Positions 14,595 through 24,042 of a stretch of 40,890 nt of DNA are shown one piece after another. Below the pieces are notes generated by a model. The model did not search any database. It had not been told where the DNA came from and saw only the letters and a program-made list of their open reading frames with translations. The position numbers were made by a program, and so were the translations under genes. Source of the DNA: Bifidobacterium breve (GTDB taxonomy: Bacteria; Actinomycetota; Thermoleophilia; Miltoncostaeales; Miltoncostaeaceae); contig CAMAVU010000007.1 in NCBI GenBank assembly GCA_945861935.1, positions 1 through 40,890 of the forward strand, read 5' to 3'. The stretch's first letter is position 1. Each line of letters opens with the position of its first letter.

Positions 14595-17236
14595 GTCTCC
14601 CCCACACCCACATCCACGGCCAGCGCCGGGTCGAGGTCGTACGCCCCGGCCATGGCATCCACGACGATGGCGCGCACCTGATCCGCGGAGTCCGGCGGCG
14701 TTTCCACCAGCAACTCGTCGTGGATCTGCAGGACGAGCCGCGCACCGGTGCCGGACTCCACGAGTGCACGGTGTGCACGGATCATCGCGATCTTGATGAT
14801 GTCCGCCGCCGACCCCTGGATCACGGTGTTCACCGCCAGCCGCTCGCCCAACTGCCGCTGCTGGTGGGTACGCGCCGTCAACTCGGGGATTGCCCGGCGG
14901 CGCCCGAGCAGGGTGGTCACGTAGCCATCGGTCGTCGCTGAGGTGATCGTGGACTCCATGAACGCGCGGATGCGCGGGTAGCGGGCCAGATACGCCTGGA
15001 TGTAATCCCGGGCCTCGGCACGCGGGATGCCGAGTTGCTCGGACAGCCCGAAGTCGGAGATCCCGTAGACGATCCCGAAGTTCACCGCTTTCGCCCGGTC
15101 GCGGACCTCCCGCGGCATGCCGTCAATGGGGACCCCGAAGACCTCCGCGGCAGTGGCCGCATGGACATCGTGCCCGGCCGCGAAGGCCTCTCGCAGGGCG
15201 GGCTCGCCGGAGCAGTGGGCGAGGATCCGGAGTTCCACCTGCGAGTAGTCAGCGCTCATGAACACGAAGCCGTCGCCCGCCACGAAGGCATCCCGGATCT
15301 CCCTGCCGGCCTCGGTGCGCACCGGCACGTTCTGGAGGTTGGGGTCGGTGGACGACAGACGGCCGGTCTCGGCCACGGTCTGGTGGAAGGTGGTGTGCAG
15401 ACGCCCGTCCACCGGGTCCACGAACCCCGGCAGGGCCGCCAGATAGGTCCCGTCGAGCTTCACCATCTCGCGATAGCGGGCGACGAGGGGCACGATCTCG
15501 TGCTGGTTCGCGAGCGACCGCAGCACCCTCCGGTCCGTGGAATAGCCGGTCTTCCCCTTGCGCCCGGCGGACAGCCCCAGCCGCTCGAACAGCACCTCGG
15601 CGAGTTGCTTCGGCGAGTCAATCGTGAACGGCCCCCCTGCGAGCCCGTGGATCCGGAGGGTCAGCGACGCGATCTCCGCCTGCGTGCGTGAACGGATCTC
15701 GTGGAGGCGCTCCACATCGACGGCCACCCCCACGTTCTCCATGGCCACCAGCACGCCGATCAGGGGCATCTCGATATCGGTGAACAGGGGGATGAGGCCT
15801 TCGGTCTGCATCCGCTCCCTCTGGATCGGCCCCAGGGCGCGTACGGCTTCCGCGGCGGCGGAGGCGGCGGCGCCCGCGTCGTCCCCGGACGCGGGGATCG
15901 GGATACCTGCCTCCGGAGCGATCTCATCGAGCGGGTACCCGCGCCGACGGGGATCGAGCAGGTAGGCAGCAATCATGGTGTCGTGATCCGGAAGGGGACC
16001 GTCAAGACGCCCACGCCTGAGGAGTGCCTTCGCGTCATGCGCCCACCAGGGCGTGGCGCCGATGATGGCGGCAACGAGGATCCCGGGGCCTGCGGAAAGG
16101 CATCGGGTGCCCTCCCCCGCGCGTGCCACGGCGAGGACATCGCCGCTCTGCGCAACGGCGATCGGGCCGGCGCCCGCCAGGGCCGTCGCGAGCGCCTCGT
16201 GCGCGTCGGCGTCGATGCGTACCGCCTCCACGACCGCGACCGGGTCCAGGTCCAGCGTCAGGGCCTCGGGTGCGTCGCGCGGGACCCGGGGGGCTTCCAC
16301 CACCTGGCGCGGGACGGCGGCGGCAGCGGGACCCGCAGCGGCCAGATCCGACACGCGGCGGGCGAGCGTGCGGAACCCGAATTCCTGAAAGACCGCCGTG
16401 AGCGCCGAGAGGCGCCCGGCGTCACGGGTGATGAGGGGCGCATCGAGGGGATCGAGATCCAGCGGGACCGCGACGTCAATCACCGACAGGTCGCGGCACA
16501 TCCGCGCCAGATCTGCGAACTCCGCAAGATTCTGGGCACGCTTCGGGGTCTGGTCCGCGGCATGGGCCAGCACCTCCTCAAGGGAGCCGTATTTCGCCAT
16601 CAGTTGCGCGGCGGTCTTCTCGCCGATCCCGGGGACCCCCGGCAGGTTGTCGCTGGAATCGCCGACCATCCCCCGGAGGTCGGGCATCTTCCCGGGGGGC
16701 ACGCCGTACCGGTCCTCCACCTTCGCGGGGTCGTACCGCGTGGTGTCGGTCACGCCCCGGCCCGTGGCGAGGACGCTCACGTTGGCGTCCACGAGCTGGA
16801 GGGCATCACGGTCGCCGGTGAGGATCGTCACCCGGGCGCCGGCGTCGGATGCACGCCGTGCCAGCGTTCCGATCACATCGTCGGCCTCGTACCCCGGCAC
16901 CTCCACGTTCACGGCGCCGAATGCCTCCATCAGCGGCCGGAAGTGCGGCGCCTGGATCCGGAAGCCCTCCGGCGTCTCCCGGCGCCCTGCCTTGTACTCG
17001 GGATAGATATCGTCGCGGAAGGTCTTCCCGGGCGGGTCCCATGCGACGATCACGCGGGAGGGCCGCTCCTCCTCGATCACCTTGATGGTCATCGCCGCCA
17101 ACCCGTACAGGGCATTCGTGGGCATGCCATCGTCCCGCGTGATGCTTTCGGGCAGGGCGAAGAACGCGCGGAAGGCGAGGCTGTAGCCGTCGACCAGCAG
17201 GATCTCGCCCGCGGGATTGATGGCCTCCGCGCTCAC
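14573..17236 (-). CDS. polA: DNA polymerase I
   Basis: An 887-residue repair and Okazaki-fragment polymerase. The 5' nuclease domain (about 10-300) shows LVDGYSLAFRAFFALP, GYEADDVIGTLA, LTGDRDALQL and the H3TH segment GVPGIGEKTAAQL. The central 3'-5' exonuclease-like domain (about 335-480) lacks the first Asp/Glu motif (it reads IAVAQSGD) and keeps only remnants such as HDAKALL and DTMIAAYLLDP, so proofreading should be absent. The polymerase domain has motif A DYSQVELRILAH, motif B RDRAKAVNFGIVYG and motif C QIHDELLVE. Start is GTG 17236, seven bases after a TACACT hexamer and without a ribosome-binding site, so the message is probably leaderless. Divergent from the malic enzyme gene. Confidence 0.96.
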   Translation of the reverse strand: MSAEAINPAGEILLVDGYSLAFRAFFALPESITRDDGMPTNALYGLAAMTIKVIEEERPSRVIVAWDPPGKTFRDDIYPEYKAGRRETPEGFRIQAPHFRPLMEAFGAVNVEVPGYEADDVIGTLARRASDAGARVTILTGDRDALQLVDANVSVLATGRGVTDTTRYDPAKVEDRYGVPPGKMPDLRGMVGDSSDNLPGVPGIGEKTAAQLMAKYGSLEEVLAHAADQTPKRAQNLAEFADLARMCRDLSVIDVAVPLDLDPLDAPLITRDAGRLSALTAVFQEFGFRTLARRVSDLAAAGPAAAAVPRQVVEAPRVPRDAPEALTLDLDPVAVVEAVRIDADAHEALATALAGAGPIAVAQSGDVLAVARAGEGTRCLSAGPGILVAAIIGATPWWAHDAKALLRRGRLDGPLPDHDTMIAAYLLDPRRRGYPLDEIAPEAGIPIPASGDDAGAAASAAAEAVRALGPIQRERMQTEGLIPLFTDIEMPLIGVLVAMENVGVAVDVERLHEIRSRTQAEIASLTLRIHGLAGGPFTIDSPKQLAEVLFERLGLSAGRKGKTGYSTDRRVLRSLANQHEIVPLVARYREMVKLDGTYLAALPGFVDPVDGRLHTTFHQTVAETGRLSSTDPNLQNVPVRTEAGREIRDAFVAGDGFVFMSADYSQVELRILAHCSGEPALREAFAAGHDVHAATAAEVFGVPIDGMPREVRDRAKAVNFGIVYGISDFGLSEQLGIPRAEARDYIQAYLARYPRIRAFMESTITSATTDGYVTTLLGRRRAIPELTARTHQQRQLGERLAVNTVIQGSAADIIKIAMIRAHRALVESGTGARLVLQIHDELLVETPPDSADQVRAIVVDAMAGAYDLDPALAVDVGVGETWLAAKP

Positions 17237-17243
17237 GACGGCG

Positions 17244-17249
17244 AGTGTA
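17244..17249 (-). promoter_or_regulatory. polA -10, leaderless arrangement
   Basis: TACACT on the minus strand, seven bases before the GTG start at 17236. Confidence 0.5.
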
Positions 17250-17295
17250 TCCGGCAGGGGTCGGATGCCCCGGCGGTGAATCCCCTCCCGCCGGT

Positions 17296-17301
17296 TATCC
17301 T
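17296..17301 (+). promoter_or_regulatory. -10 of the malic enzyme gene
   Basis: TATCCT. Transcription would begin near 17308, leaving a short leader with GGAGGA at 17320-17325, four bases before GTG 17330. Confidence 0.45.
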
Positions 17302-17329
17302 TGCCGCCTTCGCCAACGTGGAGGACCTT

Positions 17330-18751
<1,422 letters not shown>

Positions 18752-18758
18752 TTCCCAC

Positions 18759-18841
18759 GGGGACGTGGCGGAACGGTAGACGCGGCGGACTCAAACTCCG
18801 CTCATGGAAACATGGTGTGGGTTCGACTCCCACCGTCCCCA
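18759..18841 (+). tRNA. tRNA-Leu (anticodon CAA)
   Basis: Acceptor arm GGGGACG (18759-18765) pairs with CGTCCCC (18834-18840), discriminator A at 18841. The anticodon stem GCGGA/TCCGC encloses loop CTCAAAC with anticodon CAA at 18792-18794, reading UUG. A long variable arm (CATG-GAAA-CATG) marks a class II tRNA, and the T arm is GTGGG-TTCGACT-CCCAC. CCA is not encoded. It follows the malic enzyme stop by 7 nt, so it may be co-transcribed with it. Confidence 0.96.
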
Positions 18842-18867
18842 TTGTGATCGTGGTGCGCGCCGCAGGA

Positions 18868-18873
18868 TAGGCT
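18868..18873 (+). promoter_or_regulatory. -10 of the quinone oxidoreductase gene, leaderless
   Basis: TAGGCT ends six bases before GTG 18880. Confidence 0.5.
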
Positions 18874-18879
18874 GGGCCT

Positions 18880-19914
18880 GTGAAGGCGATCGTTGCCCAC
18901 GGGGTCGGAGGGCCCGAGGTGCTGCGACCGGGATCGGCGCCCGATCCGGAACCGGGGCCCGGCGACGCCCTGATCGCGGTGCGGGCCACCGCCGTGAACC
19001 GCGCCGACATCCTGCAGAGGCGCGGCCTCTACCCCCCACCGGCCGGTACCAGCAGCGTCCTCGGCCTCGAGGCCGCTGGCGAGGTCATCATGGCGCCCGC
19101 GGGCGGGTCGCTGGTCCCCGGTGACCGTGTGATGTGCCTCGTGGGCGGAGGCGGGTACGCCGAGCGGCTTGCCGTGCCGGCGGCACAGTGCATGTCGGTC
19201 CCGGACCGGCTCTCGTGGGCGGAGGCGGCGGCGATTCCCGAGGCGTTCATCACGGCCTATCAGGGCCTTGTCCGGCTCGGGCGGCTGGGTGAGGGGGACA
19301 CCGCCCTCGTGCATTCGATCGCGAGTGGTGTCGGCACGGCCGCGGCTCAGGTCTGCCGGGCCATCGGAGCCCGGTGCATCGGTACCTCACGTGGCCCCGT
19401 GCGAGCGTTCGCGGGCACGGCGTGGGGCGCGACGGGCCTCGTCGTCACCGATGCGACCTTCGCGGGGGAGGTCCACGCACTGACCGGGGGCCGCGGGGCC
19501 GACGTCATCCTCGATCTGGTCGGCGCCAAGTATCTGGCCGAGAACGTCGCCTCGCTCGCCCCGAACGGGCGTCTGGTCCTCACCGGGCTCGTCGGTGGTC
19601 GCACCGCCGGGCTCGACCTCGGAGCCCTCATCGCCGCGCAGGGGACCATCCTCGCGTCGAGCCTCCGGGCGCGTCCCCCCGGGGAGATTGCTGAGATCAT
19701 GAGGGACTTCGCCGCCTGGGCACTGCCGCGGTTCGCGCACGGTGACCTGTCCCCGGTCGTGCACGCCGTACTGCCTCTGGACGAGGCGGCGGAGGCGCAC
19801 CGCATCGTGGAGTCGAATCAGGCCGTGGGCAAGGTGGTGCTTCTGATTGACGCGCCGTCCCCGGGCATCAGTCCGGCGGATCCACCCGGAACCCCACGGC
19901 TCGCACGGTCGTAA
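18880..19914 (+). CDS. NAD(P)H quinone oxidoreductase, PIG3-like MDR family
   Basis: A 344-residue zinc-independent medium-chain dehydrogenase/reductase. The N-terminal GroES-like domain shows VRATAVNRADILQRRGLYPP, the signature of the PIG3/TP53I3-type quinone reductases. The Rossmann domain has VHSIASGVGTAAAQVCRAIG, IGTSRG for the cofactor ribose, GADVILDLVGAKYLAENV and PNGRLVLTGLVGG. No zinc-ligand cysteines are present. Such enzymes reduce quinones with NADPH by one or two electrons. Start is GTG 18880, just after a TAGGCT hexamer, with no ribosome-binding site. Its 3' end overlaps by 47 nt the full-length frame of the convergent response regulator. Confidence 0.9.
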   Translation: MKAIVAHGVGGPEVLRPGSAPDPEPGPGDALIAVRATAVNRADILQRRGLYPPPAGTSSVLGLEAAGEVIMAPAGGSLVPGDRVMCLVGGGGYAERLAVPAAQCMSVPDRLSWAEAAAIPEAFITAYQGLVRLGRLGEGDTALVHSIASGVGTAAAQVCRAIGARCIGTSRGPVRAFAGTAWGATGLVVTDATFAGEVHALTGGRGADVILDLVGAKYLAENVASLAPNGRLVLTGLVGGRTAGLDLGALIAAQGTILASSLRARPPGEIAEIMRDFAAWALPRFAHGDLSPVVHAVLPLDEAAEAHRIVESNQAVGKVVLLIDAPSPGISPADPPGTPRLARS

Positions 19915-20572
19915 CCACCGGCGGCCGACCGGGGCGCTCCACCTTGCGACGCAGGTTGCTCATGTGCACGTCCACGGCATGGTCATCGCCCCGCCAGTCA
20001 TGCCTTCACACGCGCTCGACGAGGCGACGTCGCTCGACCACCCGGTGAGGCCGCTCGAGCAGCAGGTGGAGGATCTCGAACTCGATCCGGGTGAGCCTGA
20101 TGTGTTCGCCGTCCACCTGCACGGTCCGCGACACAGGATCAAGGGTGACGTGGCCTGCCCAGAGCGGCCCGGCACCTCCTGCGGCCAACCGGGGACGTCG
20201 CAGCATGGCGCGTGCGCGCGCCGCGATCTCACGGGGTGAGGTGGACGACGGCACGCAGTCGTCGGCACCCGCATCCAGTGCCATGACCCGGTCCGCCCCG
20301 TTCCCACCGGGTGTGAGGAGGATCAGGTACCCCTCCCACCTCTGCCGGATGGCCCGGCAAGCGGCGGGAGCGTCGCCGTCGGTCGCATCGAGGTCGAGCA
20401 CGATGAGGGATGGCATGAGGGTGTGTGCACGGGCGGGGAGGTCCGCCCCCCGGCCGGCGGTCTCGACCGTGAAGCCATCAGCCGCGAGGGCGTCGACGAC
20501 AGGACCCGGGTCGACGCGGACGGACAGCACCACGAGTGCGGAACGGGATGCGCCACCACCACCTGCGAGCAT
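19868..20572 (-). pseudogene. OmpR-family response regulator interrupted by an in-frame TGA
   Basis: Reads from ATG 20572 (six bases after TACCAT, so leaderless) through a receiver domain and a winged-helix domain, but TGA at 20008-20006 stops it after 188 codons. The frame continues perfectly for 45 more codons to a TGA at 19870-19868, giving RHDWRGDDHAVDVHMSNLRR and a final VTTVRAVGFRV, the normal end of an OmpR wing. The interrupted codon is exactly where relatives have Trp (R-V-W-x-H-D-W), so TGG to TGA is the likely change. The receiver is also atypical: the paired acidic residues near the N-terminus are missing (ALVVLSVRVD), the phospho-acceptor Asp is kept in IVLDLD, and the conserved Lys is lost (DCVPSSTSPRE). 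No histidine kinase lies nearby. A sequencing error or readthrough cannot be excluded. Confidence 0.75.
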
Positions 20573-20578
20573 GGCCCG

Positions 20579-20584
20579 ATGGTA
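20579..20584 (-). promoter_or_regulatory. -10 of the response regulator gene, leaderless
   Basis: TACCAT on the minus strand, six bases before ATG 20572. Confidence 0.45.
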
Positions 20585-20640
20585 CCGCCACGCGGAGCCA
20601 ACGCCCCGGGCGCCCGGTCCCCGCGCGTGGCGCCGCGTGT

Positions 20641-20646
20641 TACGGT
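20641..20646 (+). promoter_or_regulatory. -10 of the 60-residue membrane protein gene
   Basis: TACGGT; the leader would be about 23 nt and carries GGGGGGAGGGA just before the ATG. Confidence 0.4.
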
Positions 20647-20675
20647 ATTCGCAGGCTGCAACCGGGGGGAGGGAC

Positions 20676-20858
20676 ATGAAAACCGTCATCAAGCTGCTCG
20701 CCCTTATCGGCATCGGGATCATCGTGTACTGGTTCCTGCGCGACCGTCTGGGCGGAGAGCCCGACGAGTTCACGTTCACCGAGTTCACGGCTGACGGCGC
20801 CGACGCTCTGGCCGACACCGTCGGCGGTCCGGCGGACACAGCCGCCGACGCCGCCTAA
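20676..20858 (+). CDS. Small single-pass membrane protein of unknown function
   Basis: A 60-residue protein with K2 and K6 flanking one hydrophobic helix (about residues 4-20, ending VYWFL) followed by R22-D-R and a soluble acidic tail rich in Asp, Thr and Ala. It has a strong purine-rich ribosome-binding site and its own TAnnnT hexamer, which argues that it is real. The charge pattern suggests N-terminus in, or a signal anchor with an external acidic tail. It is divergent from the interrupted response regulator. No family recognised. Confidence 0.65.
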   Translation: MKTVIKLLALIGIGIIVYWFLRDRLGGEPDEFTFTEFTADGADALADTVGGPADTAADAA

Positions 20859-20876
20859 GTTCCCGGCGGGGCCCAG

Positions 20877-21350
20877 GTGGGCATTCGTCCCCCGGCGGGT
20901 CCTGACCCCGCGGCTGTACTCGACCCGGATCTCGCCCTCGCCGCCAGAGGGATCGCGGGGGCAGTAGCGGTGCGGCTGGGCGAACTCGTCCCTGCCCTTC
21001 GCGCCTCGGGCGACGACGGGTCCGAGCCACATCTGTTGATTGACGAGGTCAGCATGGACCCTGCCGACCCTCTCGACCCCTTTACCCTCATCGCCTGCCT
21101 TCAGGCCCATGACGCGTACGTTGCCGCTCGGGGGCGCCCCGGCGCTGCGAGCCCGGGCGCGATCGCCCTGGCCCGATTGCTCACGTGGGCCGCGCGCGCC
21201 GAGATGCTCGGCCGTGCGCCTCTGGTGGTCTGGATCGGACCTGCATCCCGCCGCCCTGATACGGCGGACGGCCATACGGTGACGGCGACCGTGCGCCTCA
21301 CCGGTGCCGACGGCCCGGTGCGCGCCGTGGCCGTCGCTGTCGTGACCTAG
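20877..21350 (+). CDS. Hypothetical protein
   Basis: A 157-residue soluble, Ala-rich protein. It has a helical N-terminal half (LALAARGIAGAVAVRLGELV), a central LLIDEVSMDPADPLDPF, and a C-terminal half with a strand-like LVVWIGPAS and alternating hydrophobics to VRAVAVAVVT. No signal peptide, membrane helix or motif is recognised. Start GTG 20877 is 18 nt after the small membrane protein stop, so the two may form an operon. Its stop shares four bases (CTAG, 21347-21350) with that of convergent dnaG. A competing minus-strand frame exists here but overlaps the better-supported small gene; I consider the plus frame more protein-like, with moderate confidence. Confidence 0.5.
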   Translation: MGIRPPAGPDPAAVLDPDLALAARGIAGAVAVRLGELVPALRASGDDGSEPHLLIDEVSMDPADPLDPFTLIACLQAHDAYVAARGRPGAASPGAIALARLLTWAARAEMLGRAPLVVWIGPASRRPDTADGHTVTATVRLTGADGPVRAVAVAVVT

Positions 21351-23074
21351 CCTGTGCGCAGAGCGATCTCGACGCGCTTGACCATGGCCTGCAGGCGCAG
21401 GTATTCGGTGTCGTCGCCCGCGGACCGGGCCGCTGTCATCTTCCGCTCCAGCGCACGCTTCTCGACCCGCAGGCAGGCGTCCTGCAACTCCGCCTCGGTT
21501 CCTCCATTTGCCGCCTCAGCGGACAGGGCACCCTCCAGCGCGGCGAGATCCGGCGGCCAGCCCCGAGCGCCACTGATGATCAGCGCACGGGCCGTGCGAT
21601 GCTCCGATGAGACAAGGTGCTCGTCCCGCAGCCCCTCGAGGACCGGCCGGCCGGCCGTGGGCATGGCCATCACGAGAGCCAGCAACCGCCGCTCGCGTAC
21701 CTCGTCCAGCGACAGCACCTCGGGAGTGGGGGCGTCATCGGGCGCGGGGGCAGCGCCCGGCCGGGAGCCCCCTGCTTTCTGGGCACGGCGCATGAACCGG
21801 TCGAACAGGACAGGTGAGACGCCGAGGGCCGTGACCCGTCGAATGGCCTCGTCCTTGTCCGCCGACTCGGGGAAGGACTGGAGCAACGTGCCGAGGTCGG
21901 AGAGGGCGCGGTCCTGATCGGCCGGGGTGTCCGCCGAGCGGGCGATCCGTTGTTCCACCAGCCAGGGAAGCAGCGGGTCCGCACTCCCCACGGCGGCGGC
22001 CAGAACGTCGCGGCCCGCCGGCGTGGCGGCGAGATCGCCGGGGTCGGTGCCCGGGGGCAGGCCAACCACGGCGAGGCGGACGGGAACGGTGCGGGCAGCC
22101 TCGATCGTCCGCCGGGCAGCCTCCTCACCGGCGCGATCGGCGTCGAAGCACAGCCGGACCTCGGGAGCCAGGCGGGCCAGGAGGCGCAGTTGCTCAGTCG
22201 TGAGGGCCGTACCCATGCAGGCCACCGACCCCTCGACCCCGGCGAGACGCAGGCCCATGACGTCGGTGTACCCCTCGCAGACCACCGCGTACCCGGCCTT
22301 CGCCGCAGACCGCCGCGCGAGGTCGAGCCCGAAGAGCAGGTCCCGCTTCCGGAAGCCACTCCCCTCGGGGGAATTCACGTACTTCGCGCGCTCCTCCGGG
22401 TCCATCGTCCGGGCCCCGAAACCCTGCACGCGCCCCCGGGCATCGGTGATCGGGAACGTGATGCGCCCCACGAAGAAGTCGTGCGCCGTGCCCCCGCGCA
22501 CGCGGGCCAGACCGGCTCGCTCAAGCTGCTCGCGCGAGAACCCGTCGGCCATCGCCCGCCCCGCCAGCGCCGAACCCCCGCGCGGGGCCCACCCCACGCG
22601 GAAGGTCCGAAGCAGATCCTCCGGGAACCCGCGGGCGGCCAGATACTCCCGGGCGGGGGCGGCCTCATCCGTGCGCCAGAGCATCGCGGAGAAGAACTCG
22701 CACGCACGCACCAGCAACTCGCGCATGCGCTCGGTCTCGCGCCGCCGGGCGTCGTCCCCCGGCGACGCGGCCTCGTAGCGGATCTCCACACCGAAGCGAT
22801 CGGCAAGTTGCTCGACAGCCTCCATGAACGACCCGGCTCCCTCACGCTGCTGCATCCATGTGAAGGAGTCCCCGGTCGCACCGCACCCGTAGCAGTAGTA
22901 CGTGCGGTTCTCCGGCGGGATCAGGCAGAACGACGGTGAGCGCTCCTCATGGAACGGGCACCGGCCCCACCACCGGCCTCCGCGCCTCGCGACCTGCACC
23001 TGTCCCCGTACGAGGTCGAGCAGGTCGGCCGCCCGGCGCACCTCATCGATCGACGCGTCGTCAATCCGCGGCAT
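21347..23074 (-). CDS. dnaG: DNA primase
   Basis: Synthesises RNA primers for replication. 575 residues. The zinc-binding domain has C39, H42, C61 and C64 (GRCPFHEERSPSF and YYCYGCGATGD). The catalytic core shows EYLAARGFPEDLLRTFRVGW, VGRITFPITDARGRVQGFGA, the TOPRIM Glu in VVCEGYTDVMGL and the acidic DADRAGEEAARR. The last 150 residues form the more variable helicase-binding region, with an Ala/Pro linker. Its ATG overlaps the dgt stop (TGATG at 23076-23072), so it is translated from the same message. It is the last gene of the unit and meets a convergent gene stop to stop. Confidence 0.95.
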   Translation of the reverse strand: MPRIDDASIDEVRRAADLLDLVRGQVQVARRGGRWWGRCPFHEERSPSFCLIPPENRTYYCYGCGATGDSFTWMQQREGAGSFMEAVEQLADRFGVEIRYEAASPGDDARRRETERMRELLVRACEFFSAMLWRTDEAAPAREYLAARGFPEDLLRTFRVGWAPRGGSALAGRAMADGFSREQLERAGLARVRGGTAHDFFVGRITFPITDARGRVQGFGARTMDPEERAKYVNSPEGSGFRKRDLLFGLDLARRSAAKAGYAVVCEGYTDVMGLRLAGVEGSVACMGTALTTEQLRLLARLAPEVRLCFDADRAGEEAARRTIEAARTVPVRLAVVGLPPGTDPGDLAATPAGRDVLAAAVGSADPLLPWLVEQRIARSADTPADQDRALSDLGTLLQSFPESADKDEAIRRVTALGVSPVLFDRFMRRAQKAGGSRPGAAPAPDDAPTPEVLSLDEVRERRLLALVMAMPTAGRPVLEGLRDEHLVSSEHRTARALIISGARGWPPDLAALEGALSAEAANGGTEAELQDACLRVEKRALERKMTAARSAGDDTEYLRLQAMVKRVEIALRTG

Positions 23075-24042
23075 CAGAGGGGTCCCTCGTGGGGGACGAA
23101 CATCTCGGCATGCATGCGCACGGCGTAGCGATCGGTCATGCCCGCAACGAAGTCGGTGACGCGTGTCGGGACGTCCCCATCCTCTCCGGGAGGCAGCAGC
23201 GAGGGGTCGGCGAGGTATGCGCGGACCAGGGCCTGAACCACGTAGCGGGCCCGGTGCGCCTCATCCGCCGCGGGCGACGCCAGATAGACCTCGGCGAACA
23301 TGTATGCCCGGAGCGATCGGAACGCCTCCCCCACCTCATCGCTCTGAAGGATCTCGTCGGCGTCGGCGGAGGTGCGGACGATGTCGGTCACCAAGGTGGT
23401 GATGCGCTCGGAGGTGGTGGCGCCGAGGACCGTGATCTCCTCTGCGGGGAGGTCGCTGGGGGCGATGATCCCGGCCCGCACGGCATCGTCGATGTCGTGG
23501 TTGACGTAGGCGATGCGGTCCACGAGGCGGACGATCTGCCCCTCGAGCGTCGTGGGATGTCCGGTGCCCGTGTGGTTACGGATGCCATCCCGGACCTCGC
23601 GGGTGAGGTTGAGCCCGCGCCCGTCGCGCTCCAGGACCTCGACCACCCGCACGCTCTGCTCGTTGTGCAGGAACCGGCGACCGTGCTCCTCCCTCAGCAG
23701 GTCGTCGAGGGCATGCTCGCCGGCGTGGCCGAAGGGGGCGTGGCCGAGGTCGTGCCCCATCGCGATCGCCTCCACCAGATCCTCGTTCATGCCCATCGCC
23801 CTCGCCACCGTGCGCCCGATCGCCGACACCTCGAGCGTGTGGGTCAGCCTGGTGCGGTAATGATCGCCCTCGGGCGAGATGAAGACCTGCGTCTTGTGCC
23901 TGAGACGGCGGAAGGCCTTGGTATGGAGGATGCGGTCGCGATCGCGCTGGAAGGCCGTGCGGAGCGGGCAGGGGTCCTCCGGGACCTCACGGGTGGCGTC
24001 CTCCGCGCGCGCGGCCCGCGGATCGAGCGGCGGCTCCCTCAC
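23074..24042 (-). CDS. dgt: Deoxyguanosinetriphosphate triphosphohydrolase-like protein
   Basis: An HD-domain hydrolase that splits dNTPs into deoxynucleoside and triphosphate, of the shorter type-2 dGTPase-like group. 322 residues. The start region has the FRRLRHKTQVF block; the metal-binding HD motif lies in TRLTHTLEVSAIGRTVARAM and AMGHDLGHAPFGH; DRIAYVNHDIDDA gives the last Asp ligand. GTG 24042 is chosen because it overlaps the stop of the preceding gene in a GTGA arrangement; the longer frame adds only non-homologous residues. Located directly before dnaG, as in many actinobacteria, which ties dNTP balance to replication. Confidence 0.92.
   Translation of the reverse strand: MREPPLDPRAARAEDATREVPEDPCPLRTAFQRDRDRILHTKAFRRLRHKTQVFISPEGDHYRTRLTHTLEVSAIGRTVARAMGMNEDLVEAIAMGHDLGHAPFGHAGEHALDDLLREEHGRRFLHNEQSVRVVEVLERDGRGLNLTREVRDGIRNHTGTGHPTTLEGQIVRLVDRIAYVNHDIDDAVRAGIIAPSDLPAEEITVLGATTSERITTLVTDIVRTSADADEILQSDEVGEAFRSLRAYMFAEVYLASPAADEAHRARYVVQALVRAYLADPSLLPPGEDGDVPTRVTDFVAGMTDRYAVRMHAEMFVPHEGPL

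Noticed and set aside
12545-14941. A long plus-strand open frame opposite coaE, rpsA and the end of polA
   Set aside because: It mirrors highly conserved genes and its translation has no recognisable domain; a third-position GC effect.
15701-17329. A long upstream extension of the malic enzyme frame
   Set aside because: The extension is antisense to polA and crosses the polA/malic enzyme promoter region; the ACT domain begins right after GTG 17330.
20006-20008. TGA read as Trp by a changed genetic code, or as selenocysteine
   Set aside because: TGA ends many ordinary genes here, so a code change is unlikely. Selenocysteine at a Trp position in a winged helix has no functional reason, and the hairpin after it is explained by conserved codons. 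Readthrough remains open.
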